Shown here: one piece after another, positions 9,633 to 18,865 of the stretch
Numbering within the stretch: the first letter of the stretch is position 1
Layout of the letters: the number at the start of each line of letters is the position of its first letter
DNA from: Gracilaria vermiculophylla
Lineage: Eukaryota > Rhodophyta > Florideophyceae > Gracilariales > Gracilariaceae
DNA: 64,000 nt
Assembly (NCBI GenBank): GCA_019155205.2
Contig: JAHNZQ020000308.1
Coordinates: 1,141,805 to 1,205,804 of the forward strand
Reading direction: 5' to 3'
The notes under the pieces: model-generated
Told to the model about the DNA's origin: nothing
What the model saw: only the letters and a program-made list of their open reading frames with translations
The model's database searches: none
Translations under genes and position numbers: made by a program

Positions 9633-11248
9633 CTAAGGAGTTACTTCAACTGGAAGTGATTCGTCGGAATCATGCAGTGCGCCCTCAATATGACGAGATG
9701 CATCACCCTCTTCCGTTGGCAAATTGCGACGTTTCCCACACTTATATCGTTGCATCTCTGCCCATAAAGCTAAACAAATCCCAACAAAGCCAGTGGGGAA
9801 TACGATTACAGACAACGGAATAAGGACGACCAGAATTCCAATGTCATGAACAGCTTGCTCACTGCAAGCTACATCACCTCTGGTTTGAGAAATAATGTCG
9901 GATATAGTGCCATTGATCCGTAGTCCAACAGTTTCTCTATTGATGAGCCCTTGCTCCTCGTCCGTCACTTCGCAATTGTACAACCAGCCAATGTTAAAAA
10001 CAGGCAATGATTCCCGTGATGTCCACTCTGTGAGAACGTTGCAATCCGCAAATTCGTGGATAAAGTGATTTCCCATAACATGATACGTCACTGCAAATTC
10101 CACACTGTGCGTGCCGCGGAACACCCACTCAATGCACTCCTTGCCGGATATGCAACGTTTCCATGGGAAACTGGACGGATCAGAACTGTCGTACTTGCGA
10201 CCTGTCGGATTCACTGGGAATGACGAGAAAAAAGCAAAACACACTTGAATTAGAACTGGTTCATAATCTCAGCTTCATGGCCAGAGAGCACATCGCAAAG
10301 AGGAAACATACCTTTTTTATTCCATACCTGCTCCAGTGCGGAGTCTTTCAATACTGCATAGCGTGACAGATCGGAGACGCGCAAGCTTGAGACACTCTGA
10401 GACATCTCCACATTGCTCTGTGCAAAAAGAAAGTTCACAACTGAAGCAGCGTAGAACAAATAGCATATTGCTCCAAAGCTGGTCATGGCTCCACGAAGAA
10501 AGGCAAGCGACGAAGCAAGTCGCCTCGAGTTGTAATCTCGCAACTTGTCCTTGTGTCCCATCAGTATAAACACTGTATGGGAAAGCTTGTTTGCCACAAT
10601 GACAGCAATAGCCATGCCAATAATCGCAAATACGAACGCTATGATGGAGACCGCAACCCACGTGCCGGTTCGGAACGGTCTGGTAACCTGTTCAAACGCA
10701 TTGCGAGCGGGAGCGAGAACATTGGGACCCACGATCATCATGGCGGAATCTAGTTGTGGAGCAGACGGTTGAAAATGGGCGCGCCTTCCTGGAGTGTCCA
10801 AAAACGCTCCAGAGAGAGCAAAACGATAACCGTACTTGGCAAAGAACGCAGCAAAATCGCTGAGTTGGTTGGACGAGCAGCCATGCTTCGGTCCCGCCCA
10901 AATGCAAGACGCGGTGGAGGAGGAGGTCATGGCGTGGATTCGAAAAGATATGCCGCTGAGCAGAGGATGCATGCGGCGGGGTTGGCCGCAAGGGAAGGGT
11001 TTGAAGTGGCGCGCTTCGGGGGAGAATTGCGGAAGGCGGATGAAAGGAGCCTCTTCAATGAAGAGATAACATGTTTGGCTTTTGCAGTGGATGTAGTCGG
11101 GATGCTGCGGGTTGCGTGCGAGCAATGGGAGGCATTGTGATGTTGGTTGGGGCAGTTGTTCAACAGGTGGGCACGAACAGTGAACGACGCACAACAGAGC
11201 GAAAACTAAGAGCGGGCTGCGAAGCAGCAAGGAGTGCGTTTGATGCAT
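9633..11248 (-). CDS. Ionotropic-glutamate-receptor-like membrane protein (two exons)
   Basis: Exon 1 is 11248-10312 and exon 2 is 10213-9633; removing the 98-base intron joins two open frames in phase to a 505-residue protein. An N-terminal signal peptide (residues 1-25) is followed by a Cys-rich region. Then comes a short S1-like part (AFLDTPGRRAHFQPSAP, about 148-164, in the place of the family's 'TxxRExxxxFSxPF'). A first membrane helix lies at about 197-219, after RPFRTGTW. A second helix at about 256-276 ends in ASVVNFLFAQ, where iGluRs have SYTANLAAFLT, followed by the S2-type SLRVSDLSRYAVLKDS. The rest of S2 and a last helix (about 434-464) are in exon 2, then a cytosolic tail. The order S1-M1-M3-S2-M4 is that of Lig_chan proteins. 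The pore loop is short, so channel activity is uncertain. A TATA-like TATATC/GATATA lies about 65 bases upstream of the ATG. Confidence 0.66.
10214..10311 (-). other. Spliceosomal intron, 98 bases
   Basis: Donor AAG|GTATGTTT and acceptor TTCCCAG|TG on the minus strand. Splicing splits one Val codon (G|TG). It joins exon 1 (312 full codons plus one base) to the open frame of exon 2, and removes the in-frame stop that otherwise ends exon 1 at 10250. Confidence 0.75.
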
Positions 11249-12213
11249 GGCGCTTCGAGGGTTTCAAAAGCAATGACGGACAACGTTCGGTCCATTGGTG
11301 ATGGCGCTGGGCATATATCGGGCTGACGGTGGGCGTTGCACTCGCTGGTGGCGCAAGCACAGGGCAACACAGCGACGTTTGCACAAGGCGGCGATCTTTG
11401 ACGGCACGTGAGAGTGCGCAGTTCGAAACACACCCCGTCACTGTTTTCGTGCGGGTTTGGCCGTGAACGCAGCGTTGGAACGATGGAAATGGCACACTGG
11501 TTCACTGGCAACGTGAAGAGGATCGACATTTGGCGGCAGTGACATACAAGTGACGTGCTGCCGAACGCCGACTGGCGCAGTTTTTCGGTACTAATGACGT
11601 CCGCGAGTTGTCTGTTCCCGAACTACTGCTTGGAGCGAACATAAATTTCGCTCTGAAATGAAACCGTGGCATCCCCAAAAAAACATCTCCGTGACAAGGT
11701 GAACGGTCTCGTGTCTACATGACACTTGGCCTCATGTGAGGCCAATATTGCTTCAGCTCTGAACTGAACAAAAGACGAGAAACTGGAGTACTTGTTTTCT
11801 TGGTCGTGTCCACTTTCTTCTTGAACGGCATCAACCAAGTTATGCAGTTTCTTAACCCGTTCTTGCGTGAAACATGAAGATACTTGTTTCATTTTCATAC
11901 CAATAACGCTTGTAAAACTGCTGACGCCTTTGCCCTTGCGCCACGCAAGGTTTGCACTCTTTACTTTCTGGCTTATGAACAAGATTTAGTGTTGAAGTCT
12001 GCTTGTTTTTGAATGTAATTTAAAGCTTTCATTACTTCTAGCTGAAATCTTTGCATCATGGACAATATTGAGCTACAGACTGTTTCAAAATCATACGTTT
12101 AGCACGCCTGAAAAGCACACGAAAGTAGTAAAGTACTTTAGTGCGCCTTCTGCATAACTTCGAAGTAAAAACAGTTTTATAATCATAAAACTAAATCAAT
12201 ATCATCCATCATT
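11249..12213. other. Intergenic, AT-rich to the right
   Basis: Promoter side of the iGluR-like gene. A 119-codon minus-strand ORF (11982-11623) is rich in Ser, Lys and Phe and unrecognised. From about 12000 the base composition becomes AT-rich, marking the change from gene island to transposon relics. Confidence 0.45.
11728..11743. repeat. 16-base perfect palindrome GGCCTCATGTGAGGCC (near-palindrome core)
   Basis: Arms GGCCTCA/TGAGGCC around the centre TG. It closely resembles the CCTCATATGAGG palindromes at 25160-25204 and 27961-27976. Confidence 0.6.
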
Positions 12214-12827
12214 ATGGCTCGAGGATCACCTTTTTCGCGCTCCGAACAGCTTGAAATCATACAGCTAAAAACTAGTGAAAATTTTTGCGCTGGAGTTGGC
12301 CGACTTTAAACCGTCATCCGGTCACAATTTTTCGTTTTCTTAAAAATCCAGCAACTTATGGAATAAAAACATCTAAATGGTGTGTACATCTTTAAAGTTC
12401 TATAAGTAAACCAGGTAACGTATAATACGGGAACTGTGTCTAGAAAAAGAAGTTTCATGGAATACAACTACAAAAAAAACTTAAATTTCATTTTTCTAAA
12501 CCAACGGCTTGGAAGTAAATCAATAAGAACAAATTTTTCAAGTACAGAAAAATGAAGAAAACATTCGTTCTAGAAGATCATCGTAAGTAGAAAAGGATAT
12601 TTTGGTGTGCGAACATGGCGTACGGAAAACCTCAATTAGATACAGTCATTATTTCTGACGAAAAGAAGTTCAACTTGGATGGTCCAGATTGATATAGATT
12701 TTACTGCCATGATCTAAGAAAAGATCATTCTGGACTTTAACCAGAAAGCTGGATGGGCCTATTTATTATAACATAGAAGAACAGATATTGCATTTATTTC
12801 TGGTACCTCCAGTTCTACTTTCGAGGT
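12214..12827 (+). pseudogene. Tc1/mariner-type transposase relic, cut off by an LTR
   Basis: Translating across stops and frameshifts gives, in order, an N-terminal helix-turn-helix part (MARGSPFSRSEQLEIIQL, then TIFRFLKNPATYGIKTSKW), the DDE block TVIISDEKKFNLDGPD followed by HDLRKD, and finally DIAFISGTSSS. These match, in the right order and spacing, the Tc1-like blocks 'FLKNPxxYGTK', 'VIFSDEKKFNLDGPDG..YYWHDLRKE' and 'IAFISGxMNS'. The reading frame shifts at least once in the HTH part and several stops are present, so it is dead. The C-terminal third, with the last catalytic Asp/Glu, is missing because family-1 LTR sequence starts at 12828. Confidence 0.8.
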
Positions 12828-12966
12828 TGTGGTACTGTCAGCCCTCCTCTCGAGGTAGTAAAGCACAACTTCCGTTAGGAGTTTTTGTTGACTCCAAAGG
12901 CGCGTATTCCTAAAGGTGGTCTCCGGTATCCACTGTCGCGAGCCGGGGGAATTCTTAAAGGGGATC
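12828..12966. repeat. Head fragment (139 bases) of a family-1 LTR
   Basis: Begins TGTGGTACTGTC and follows the LTR at 21388 closely. It then stops at GGGGATC, where a second LTR head begins. It sits directly against the Tc1 relic. Confidence 0.8.
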
Positions 12967-13029
12967 TGTGGTACTGTCAGCCCTCCTGTCGAGGTAGTAG
13001 AGCACAACGTCCGTTAGGAGTTTTTAGTG

Positions 13030-13129
13030 NNNNNNNNNNNNNNNNNNNNNNNNNNNNNNNNNNNNNNNNNNNNNNNNNNNNNNNNNNNNNNNNNNNNNNN
13101 NNNNNNNNNNNNNNNNNNNNNNNNNNNNN
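13030..13129. other. Assembly gap of exactly 100 N
   Basis: Conventional unknown-size gap. LTR head sequence is on the left, the 3' half of a TRIM on the right. The missing part must contain at least the remaining about 490 bases of the LTR and the TRIM 5' half, unless these were deleted. Confidence 0.98.
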
Positions 13130-13255
13130 GTAAGCTCGAGGTCTCGTTCTGTAAGGAAGTACAGGGCGAGGGGGCGTGTTGATAGTTCAAATGGTGAACT
13201 GTGCGCCCTGTGTCACAAGAGAGTATAGCGCAAATAGCTCATCTGTTTTCCAACA
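13130..13255 (+). mobile_element. 3' half of a second TRIM copy
   Basis: Internal end with the purine-rich GGGCGAGGGGGCG followed by a complete 79-base LTR (13177-13255, TGTTGATAG to CCAACA). It is nearly identical, in reverse orientation, to 30213-30339. Its 5' half lies in the gap. It is inserted in the 3' region of element A. Confidence 0.85.
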
Positions 13256-13942
13256 TCGGTGTTGAGGCAAGTACGGCCTCCGGCGGTTTGCCCGTTCTCT
13301 CCTTGAGGCGTTCCTCCCTTTGTACATACTCCCGCGCGGCGTATTGCCGCAGGCTTGCGTTTCATCCCTTGCGGAGTTTGTGGGCTCTGCTCCTCCTTCA
13401 CCCGGCTGCGTCTCCTCCGTTTTGGCGTAACCTGTTGGTGCTGCAGTCCCCTTCGGCGGCGTGGAACTCCGCGCTTTTCAGCGTATTGTGCGCGGTGCAA
13501 ACGCGAGACTTTCATGACCGGAGCATGGGCCAGTCCAGAGCGGACAACGACTCCCTCATGGCACTTGACGCTCCGATTCCTCCGAGGATTCTCCTTCGTG
13601 GAACACCCGATTCATCACGTCCGTTCATTGCGTCTCCATGAAGGTGCATCGTCTTCTAATCTTCTCGTCCGCGCCCCCTTCGGTCTTCACTAGATATGAA
13701 CTTGCGCCCCGCCATGGTGCTCCATATCTCGCCTGTCTTCGCTCGTCTGTCTTCTCCGCGCATTCCACGATGGCGTCACAACACAGCTCCCTCCACGGTC
13801 AGGTGTATGACCGCGGGCCGCTCTTCAAGTGGCGCTAGATCCCTCATCTCAGATGCTGCTGTTACGAGTCCTCGACTATGAACTTTTGGTGGAGAGCCTG
13901 GCGACCAGCGTGCCCTGTTGGTTTTCAGCTCCGTTTTAGGAT

Positions 13943-14578
13943 ATGGGCGCACCTCCTGGGGTGATACCTCCGCGGCCCGCCGCAGTTCCGAGTGCTCCCG
14001 CAGAGGTAGCCGCCGTGTCTCCTATGGAAAAGGACGAGATTGCTCCCATCCCAGTATCTTCGGCCCCAGTGGTGCAACCCCGACTGCGGAGCGTCCCTAC
14101 GCCAATTTCTCAGCTTCGCCTGCGGAGCGTTCCAGTCCCCACGCCGCCGTTACCTCCGGTGTCACCGACTCCGTCCTTGGCATTGCCGACCTCCTCTGCG
14201 GAACCCGCGGAATCCCGTCGGGGAACCCCTGTCCCAGCTGGTCCGCCGTCCGCGGCTCCTTCCGTGGCGTTTGTTGCGCCGTCAACGGAGGTGGCCGCAT
14301 CGGGTGCAACGTCGGGAGGAATCTCCTCTGGGGCTCTGGAGGCTGCCTTCCAGGAGTTGGTGCAGGCGTGTCTGGTGACCGGCCGTCCTGCTTCTGCTTC
14401 TCCTGTAGAGGATCTGTGCGAGGCGCGTGCTTGGGTCTTAGAGCTCGACAAGGCCCGCACAGACCGAGCCTCGATGGCGGCCCTCAAGGAAAACCTGTCG
14501 GAATTCTTTGATAGCCAAGCGCTTACGGCAAAGGCGCGCCGCGAAGCGGAGTATTCAACGCGATTCGGTGACCTGTAG
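13943..14578 (+). CDS. ORF3 of element A (convergent, unknown protein, internally deleted)
   Basis: A 211-codon ORF on the strand opposite to gag-pol; its stop is 240 bases from the pol stop. The first about 125 residues are Pro/Ala/Ser/Val-rich with repeats of PxPxSxPxLRSVP type. The last about 84 residues, from GALEAAFQELVQACLVTGRP to EAEYSTRFGDL, are ordered and helix-prone. They are about 60% identical to the ORF3 ends of element B (to 48164) and element C (to 58831). Against B and C this copy lacks about 1.2 kb of coding sequence: an upstream remnant (13770-13865, MASQHSS) joins this part across a deletion near 13,870-13,890. I recognise no family. The 197-codon overlapping frame from 13918 is a shadow. 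Confidence 0.62.
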   Translation: MGAPPGVIPPRPAAVPSAPAEVAAVSPMEKDEIAPIPVSSAPVVQPRLRSVPTPISQLRLRSVPVPTPPLPPVSPTPSLALPTSSAEPAESRRGTPVPAGPPSAAPSVAFVAPSTEVAASGATSGGISSGALEAAFQELVQACLVTGRPASASPVEDLCEARAWVLELDKARTDRASMAALKENLSEFFDSQALTAKARREAEYSTRFGDL

Positions 14579-14818
14579 GTGACAGGACCCTGACCAATAA
14601 AAGATCCTTTGGATGGAGCACAAGCTCCATGAACGGTAGTTCAATATGCATAGGCCGTACCCGCGCGCCCAAGAACACAAAGTGCCGCCGTGGGAGCATG
14701 CGGAAAGCGAGCAACGGCATCCTGGAGGCGAAAAAGAGAACTCCAGGTAGGGGATAGACCGTGGAGGCGAAAAGCACTCCGGTCGGGGGCCCCCTCCTCC
14801 TTTCCTAAACGGACGCGC

Positions 14819-15961
14819 CTATGTGGAGAGGCGTTTCCGCACCAGATTGGCGTGGTATCTCCTAAGGAAGTTCTCCGGGATATGTTTCGGAGGTTCTTCC
14901 GTGTCGTCCTTCGAGGTGTACTCATACCAGCGGACGCGGTACAATATTCCTGCAGGGGTTTGTCGATGGGAAACGATTTGCTTCACCGCGTAGAGGATGT
15001 CACCTTCAGGGGTCAGGATGGCATCGGGAGCCTCCAGTAACAGTTCACCGAAAGCGGTGATGCGGTTCCCAGTATCCCGTGGTATCGTCGCGCCTGAGGT
15101 GGTCGGATGAGGAATCTCCGTCCGTTGTCCCTGAGATGGGGTGACGGGCATTCCTGAGAGGCTGGGCGTTGGGGCTTTTGTAACTCTATCACGGGAGGCG
15201 ACATCTCTGAGCCCGTTCACCTCAATGGCGACAGTATCTCTATAGGTGGCCAGGACTTTGAAGGGCCCTAAAGCGGTCGGCGCTAACTTGCGCGTGACGT
15301 CCGGCTGTTCATCGCAGTTTTCCCCGGGTTTGTCGAGGAAAACCTCGTCGCCTTCCTTCAGGTGAGGGCCTTCCATAACCTTTAGGTCGAAGTCCTGTTT
15401 GTATTTCCTCTGCGAGGCGGTGAGCCTCTCCTTTGCGAGGGTGAGGGCGTTCTCATATCGCTTTAGGATGGAGCGTTTGGATTGCGCTGCTGTTCGCGAC
15501 TGTGGCCCATCCGCCGGGTGCGCCGTGGCGCGTGCCACAATGACGGCACTTGGCGGGAGGCGCGATAGCACCAGATTGAAAGGAGCGGTCCCCGTGGAGA
15601 GATACACCTGCAGGTTGTATGCATACGTGAGTGGGCCCACATATGCGTCGCAATCCTTCTGGTGGTCCGCGACGTAGTGCTTCAGCCTCCAGGCGATGTT
15701 CTTGTGGAACTTTCCCGCCTGCCTGTTTGTTTGGGGGTGATAAGCAGTTGTAAACAACTGTTTCATCCCAAACATTCCAGAGACGGCACTGAAGAGCTTC
15801 GCCGCGAACTGGGGGCCATTGTCCGTAAGGAGGTACAACGGTATCCAATAGCGGTAAACCCAATGCTCCAGAAAGGCGTCGGCAATCACTGCGGTAGTGG
15901 TGCTCCGGAGGGAGATGGCACGCGTGATCTTAGAAAAACGATCCGTGACCACGAGGATAAA
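14819..15961 (-). pseudogene. Element A pol, second part: integrase core and chromodomain
   Basis: Continues the frame of the upstream pol ORF after one TGA at 15962-15964. The integrase core has the second Asp in LLTDNGPQF (about residue 44 from the Met at 15952). The block that carries the catalytic Glu reads NRQAGKFHKN; the copies in B (NKQAEWSDK) and C (NKQRENFNE) keep Glu, so A has lost it. After the GPF-type stretch TALGPFKVLATYRD come a Pro/Thr-rich linker and a C-terminal chromodomain-like segment (YAVKQIV..., ILYRVRWYEYTS, DDTEEPPKHIP), the mark of chromoviruses, which in this family direct insertion by binding histone marks. Confidence 0.88.
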
Positions 15962-18844
15962 TCAATGTCCTCGCTCCGTCTTGGGGAGAGGACCCAAGAC
16001 GTCTATGGCCACAAACTCCAACGGTCCTGATGGTGGGAACAGCGTGAGCGGCGTCCGGTGTCTCCGTATTTTCCCCCTAGCGGCGGCACAGGAATAGCAA
16101 TCCGCCACCGTTTGGAAGGCGTCGTTAGCCATTTTAGGCCAATAGAACTCTCTCCGCATGGTGAAATACATCCGAGATCCACCGGGGTGCCCCGCGAGGC
16201 GAGGATAGTGCGAGAGGTACAACACTCTCGCCCGTAGCTTCGTTGGGACCACCTTTTGGAGAGCTCCATCCAAGGGAGCGCGGCGTACAAGCACGCCGTC
16301 GTGGTCGACGTTGAATGACGATGTCAAACTCCCCACAGTTGCGAGGCACTCCTTGCAGTACGCATCCGTACTCTGTTCCTTCAGGAACTCTGCCACAGTG
16401 ATGGGGAGAACTTCTTTCACCTCCTCAACAAGAGCCATCACCTCAAGGAGTCCACTATACTTTCCTCCAGGTTCACAGCATTCCAAATATTCTCCATCAG
16501 ATCCTTCTTTCCCATCGGCGTCCTGGATGACCGGACACGGGATGTTGTCCTCCAAAGCTGTTTTACCTTCCCCGTCGGTGGAGATTCGCGAGAGCGCATC
16601 CGCTGCCTGGTGTTTTATGCCAGGACGGTGGAGGATGTCAAACTCGAACACCAAGAGGCGTAACCTCCACCTTTCAAGGCGACCGGAAGCATCCGTCAAG
16701 GACAGTATCCACTTCAGTGGTGCATGGACCGTCTTCAAGGTGAAGCGCGCGCCTTCCAGGTATGGGCGTAAAAGCAAAACTGCCCACACGATGGCGAGAC
16801 ACTCGCGCTCCGAAGTGGAATTCTTCCGTTCCGTAGGGGTGAGGCTGCGACTCCAATACCCGATGGGTTGAAGTCCACCTTCCGGTTGCTCCTGCAGGAA
16901 GGCACATCCGACCTGGTATTTACAGGCGTCAGTGTCCAGCACCATTCGGCCGTGCCGCTTCGGAAGTACCAAGATTGGTGGTTCTATTAGTCTCCTCTTC
17001 AGGGTGTCGAAGGCTTGAAACTCCTCATCCGTCAAGATAGCCAATTGCGTCGGCTTGTCCTTCTCCAAGAGGCGATTTAACGGCGCCGTTATACGGGAGA
17101 AACTCGGTACAAACCTCCGGAAGACGTTACACAACCCAAGGAAGGAGCGGAGCTCTGTCTCGTTTGTGGGAGGGCGACCTTCCTTGATGGCGTCCTGAGT
17201 TTTCCTGGAAACCTGTAGGCGGCCCGGAAGCACAACGTGCTCCAGGTACTCCACCGACGACTTGAAAAAGAAACATTTCTCCAGCTTCAGGGTGAGGCCA
17301 GCATCCTTTAGGAGTTGGAGCACGTGCTTCACATGAATGAAGTGCTCCTCCACGCTGCGGGAGTATATGATGACGTCATCAATATACACCAAGGCGTACT
17401 GCCATTTCACCTTTGACAGGATAATGTCCACCGCTCGTTGGAACGTAGCGGGTGCATTCTTCAACCCGAATGGCATCCTTAGGAATCTGAATATCCCACA
17501 GTGCGAGGTGAACGTTGTCTTATCCTTATCGGAGTCGTCCATCTCTATCTGCCAGTAGCCGCTATTGGCATCCAGCGTGGAGAAAACGGACGCATCGCCT
17601 AAGGAGTCGATACATTCATCCATCCGGGGTATCGGGTACGAGTCGCGTACCGTCACCTCGTTAAGGCGCCTGTAGTCAATACAGAACCGTAGGGAGCCAT
17701 CCTTCTTCTTGACAAACACCACTGGGGAGGCCCATTCGGAATTGGAAGGCTCTATAACGCCCTTCTCCAGCATCCGGTGAACCTCATCGCGTTCAAAGTC
17801 GCGCGCGTGGGGTCCGGCCCTCCTCGGGAGTTGATGTACCGGCTTCGCATCCGGCGTGAGCTGGATCCTGTGCTTGGCCAGGCTGACCTGACCCAGGCGA
17901 CCATACCACATGTCCTCAAAGGCGGATAGCATCTCCATTATCCTATGGCGATACCCTTCGAAATCCTCGCCAATTTGGAGCTTCTCCTGCCAGGTGGCAG
18001 GATTCTCTTCCTCTGGAGCCGTTGGATTTGCTTGAACCTCCATGGTGGCGATTGCATCGCGGTCCACAAGGTCTTCCGATCGGGGAAGGTGAGCCAGACC
18101 TGCAGGGGCGCGTAGTGCGAGCCCGACGATAGTCCCTTTGTGGAGCCGAAACGGCGACTCCTTGAGGTTGGCGAGCACGACCCTGAAGGTAATGTTCGGT
18201 ATTAGTTCCATAACACCGTTCGCCATCATGGAGTGCTGCTTTGTCGTCAGGTGTGGACTCCAATGTAGGAATGAGAGGCCAGATGCAGAGGTCTGCACCC
18301 AGACTTCGGCCTGACTCCTCGCTGGTATTTCGATGCTTTTCACCACTCGGAGCTTATTCGACTGCGTCTTTTTTGGAAGATTACCCACGTGACGCGCGTT
18401 GGCTTCCGGTCCTGGAGATGCGGACACAATACCTACAGGGGCAGCGTCATGAAACGTCACCTTCCGCAGAAGTGGGTAGATTGCACGTACATATCGATCC
18501 ACAAAGGAAGTGCCCAATATGCATTGCGCGGCCAAGTTGGTCGCCACGAGGAACCACACTTTCACCTGTGAGGAGCCCAACCGGAGGTACAAGGGGATTG
18601 GGCCGAGAATGGTCAATGCGCGTCGCGACGCATCGCGGACCGTAGAGAGCTTGCCAGTCCTCAAAGGGCCGAGAGCAGACTGCGGGAGCACGTCGGCGTG
18701 CACCAGATTGGGGCCAGCTCCGGTATCGAGGGTAGCGCGCACCGTGGTGGAGGCGAGCGGGGAACATCCTGTAGAAGCGAATACCTTGTAATTCTCACGG
18801 CGGAGCGTGCACACAGAATCCCCAAAGGTGTCGAATGGGTCCAT
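15962..18844 (-). CDS. Element A pol, first part: protease, reverse transcriptase, RNase H, integrase N-terminus
   Basis: 960 residues. Retropepsin site LDTGAG at 39-44. RT from about 320: CIDYRRLN (388-395), MPFGLKNAPATFQ (457-469), catalytic YIDD (487-490). RNase H: LDTDA with D638, SERE with E681, and LKTVHAPL (703-710), where Val has replaced the family's Asp (element B has TDNAPL), then AADALSR. Integrase zinc-binding HHCC: H879, H886, C916, C919. First catalytic Asp of integrase in IDVLGPLP (about 948). The frame ends at TGA 15962-15964, where elements B and C have an Arg codon (YRFIL, YRIIL), so this is one C-to-T nonsense change in an otherwise continuous 1341-codon pol. Confidence 0.93.
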   Translation of the reverse strand: MDPFDTFGDSVCTLRRENYKVFASTGCSPLASTTVRATLDTGAGPNLVHADVLPQSALGPLRTGKLSTVRDASRRALTILGPIPLYLRLGSSQVKVWFLVATNLAAQCILGTSFVDRYVRAIYPLLRKVTFHDAAPVGIVSASPGPEANARHVGNLPKKTQSNKLRVVKSIEIPARSQAEVWVQTSASGLSFLHWSPHLTTKQHSMMANGVMELIPNITFRVVLANLKESPFRLHKGTIVGLALRAPAGLAHLPRSEDLVDRDAIATMEVQANPTAPEEENPATWQEKLQIGEDFEGYRHRIMEMLSAFEDMWYGRLGQVSLAKHRIQLTPDAKPVHQLPRRAGPHARDFERDEVHRMLEKGVIEPSNSEWASPVVFVKKKDGSLRFCIDYRRLNEVTVRDSYPIPRMDECIDSLGDASVFSTLDANSGYWQIEMDDSDKDKTTFTSHCGIFRFLRMPFGLKNAPATFQRAVDIILSKVKWQYALVYIDDVIIYSRSVEEHFIHVKHVLQLLKDAGLTLKLEKCFFFKSSVEYLEHVVLPGRLQVSRKTQDAIKEGRPPTNETELRSFLGLCNVFRRFVPSFSRITAPLNRLLEKDKPTQLAILTDEEFQAFDTLKRRLIEPPILVLPKRHGRMVLDTDACKYQVGCAFLQEQPEGGLQPIGYWSRSLTPTERKNSTSERECLAIVWAVLLLRPYLEGARFTLKTVHAPLKWILSLTDASGRLERWRLRLLVFEFDILHRPGIKHQAADALSRISTDGEGKTALEDNIPCPVIQDADGKEGSDGEYLECCEPGGKYSGLLEVMALVEEVKEVLPITVAEFLKEQSTDAYCKECLATVGSLTSSFNVDHDGVLVRRAPLDGALQKVVPTKLRARVLYLSHYPRLAGHPGGSRMYFTMRREFYWPKMANDAFQTVADCYSCAAARGKIRRHRTPLTLFPPSGPLEFVAIDVLGPLPKTERGH

Positions 18845-18865
18845 CGGGATTGGGGGGCCAGCCGA

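Noticed and set aside
12799..12827. A third LTR head fragment (TGGTACCTCCAGTTCTACTT looks like an LTR start)
   Set aside because: In frame with the Tc1 relic it reads ISGTSSSTF, the expected next transposase block, so the likeness to the LTR start is coincidental.
12885..13133. ORF running into the N gap
   Set aside because: LTR sequence plus undetermined bases; not coding.
13918..14511. 197-codon plus-strand ORF overlapping ORF3
   Set aside because: Gly/Ser/Arg-rich shadow; only the 13943 frame is conserved in elements B and C.
16311..16871. 186-codon plus ORF and similar plus-strand ORFs over 16-21 kb
   Set aside because: Mirror frames of the element A gag-pol genes.
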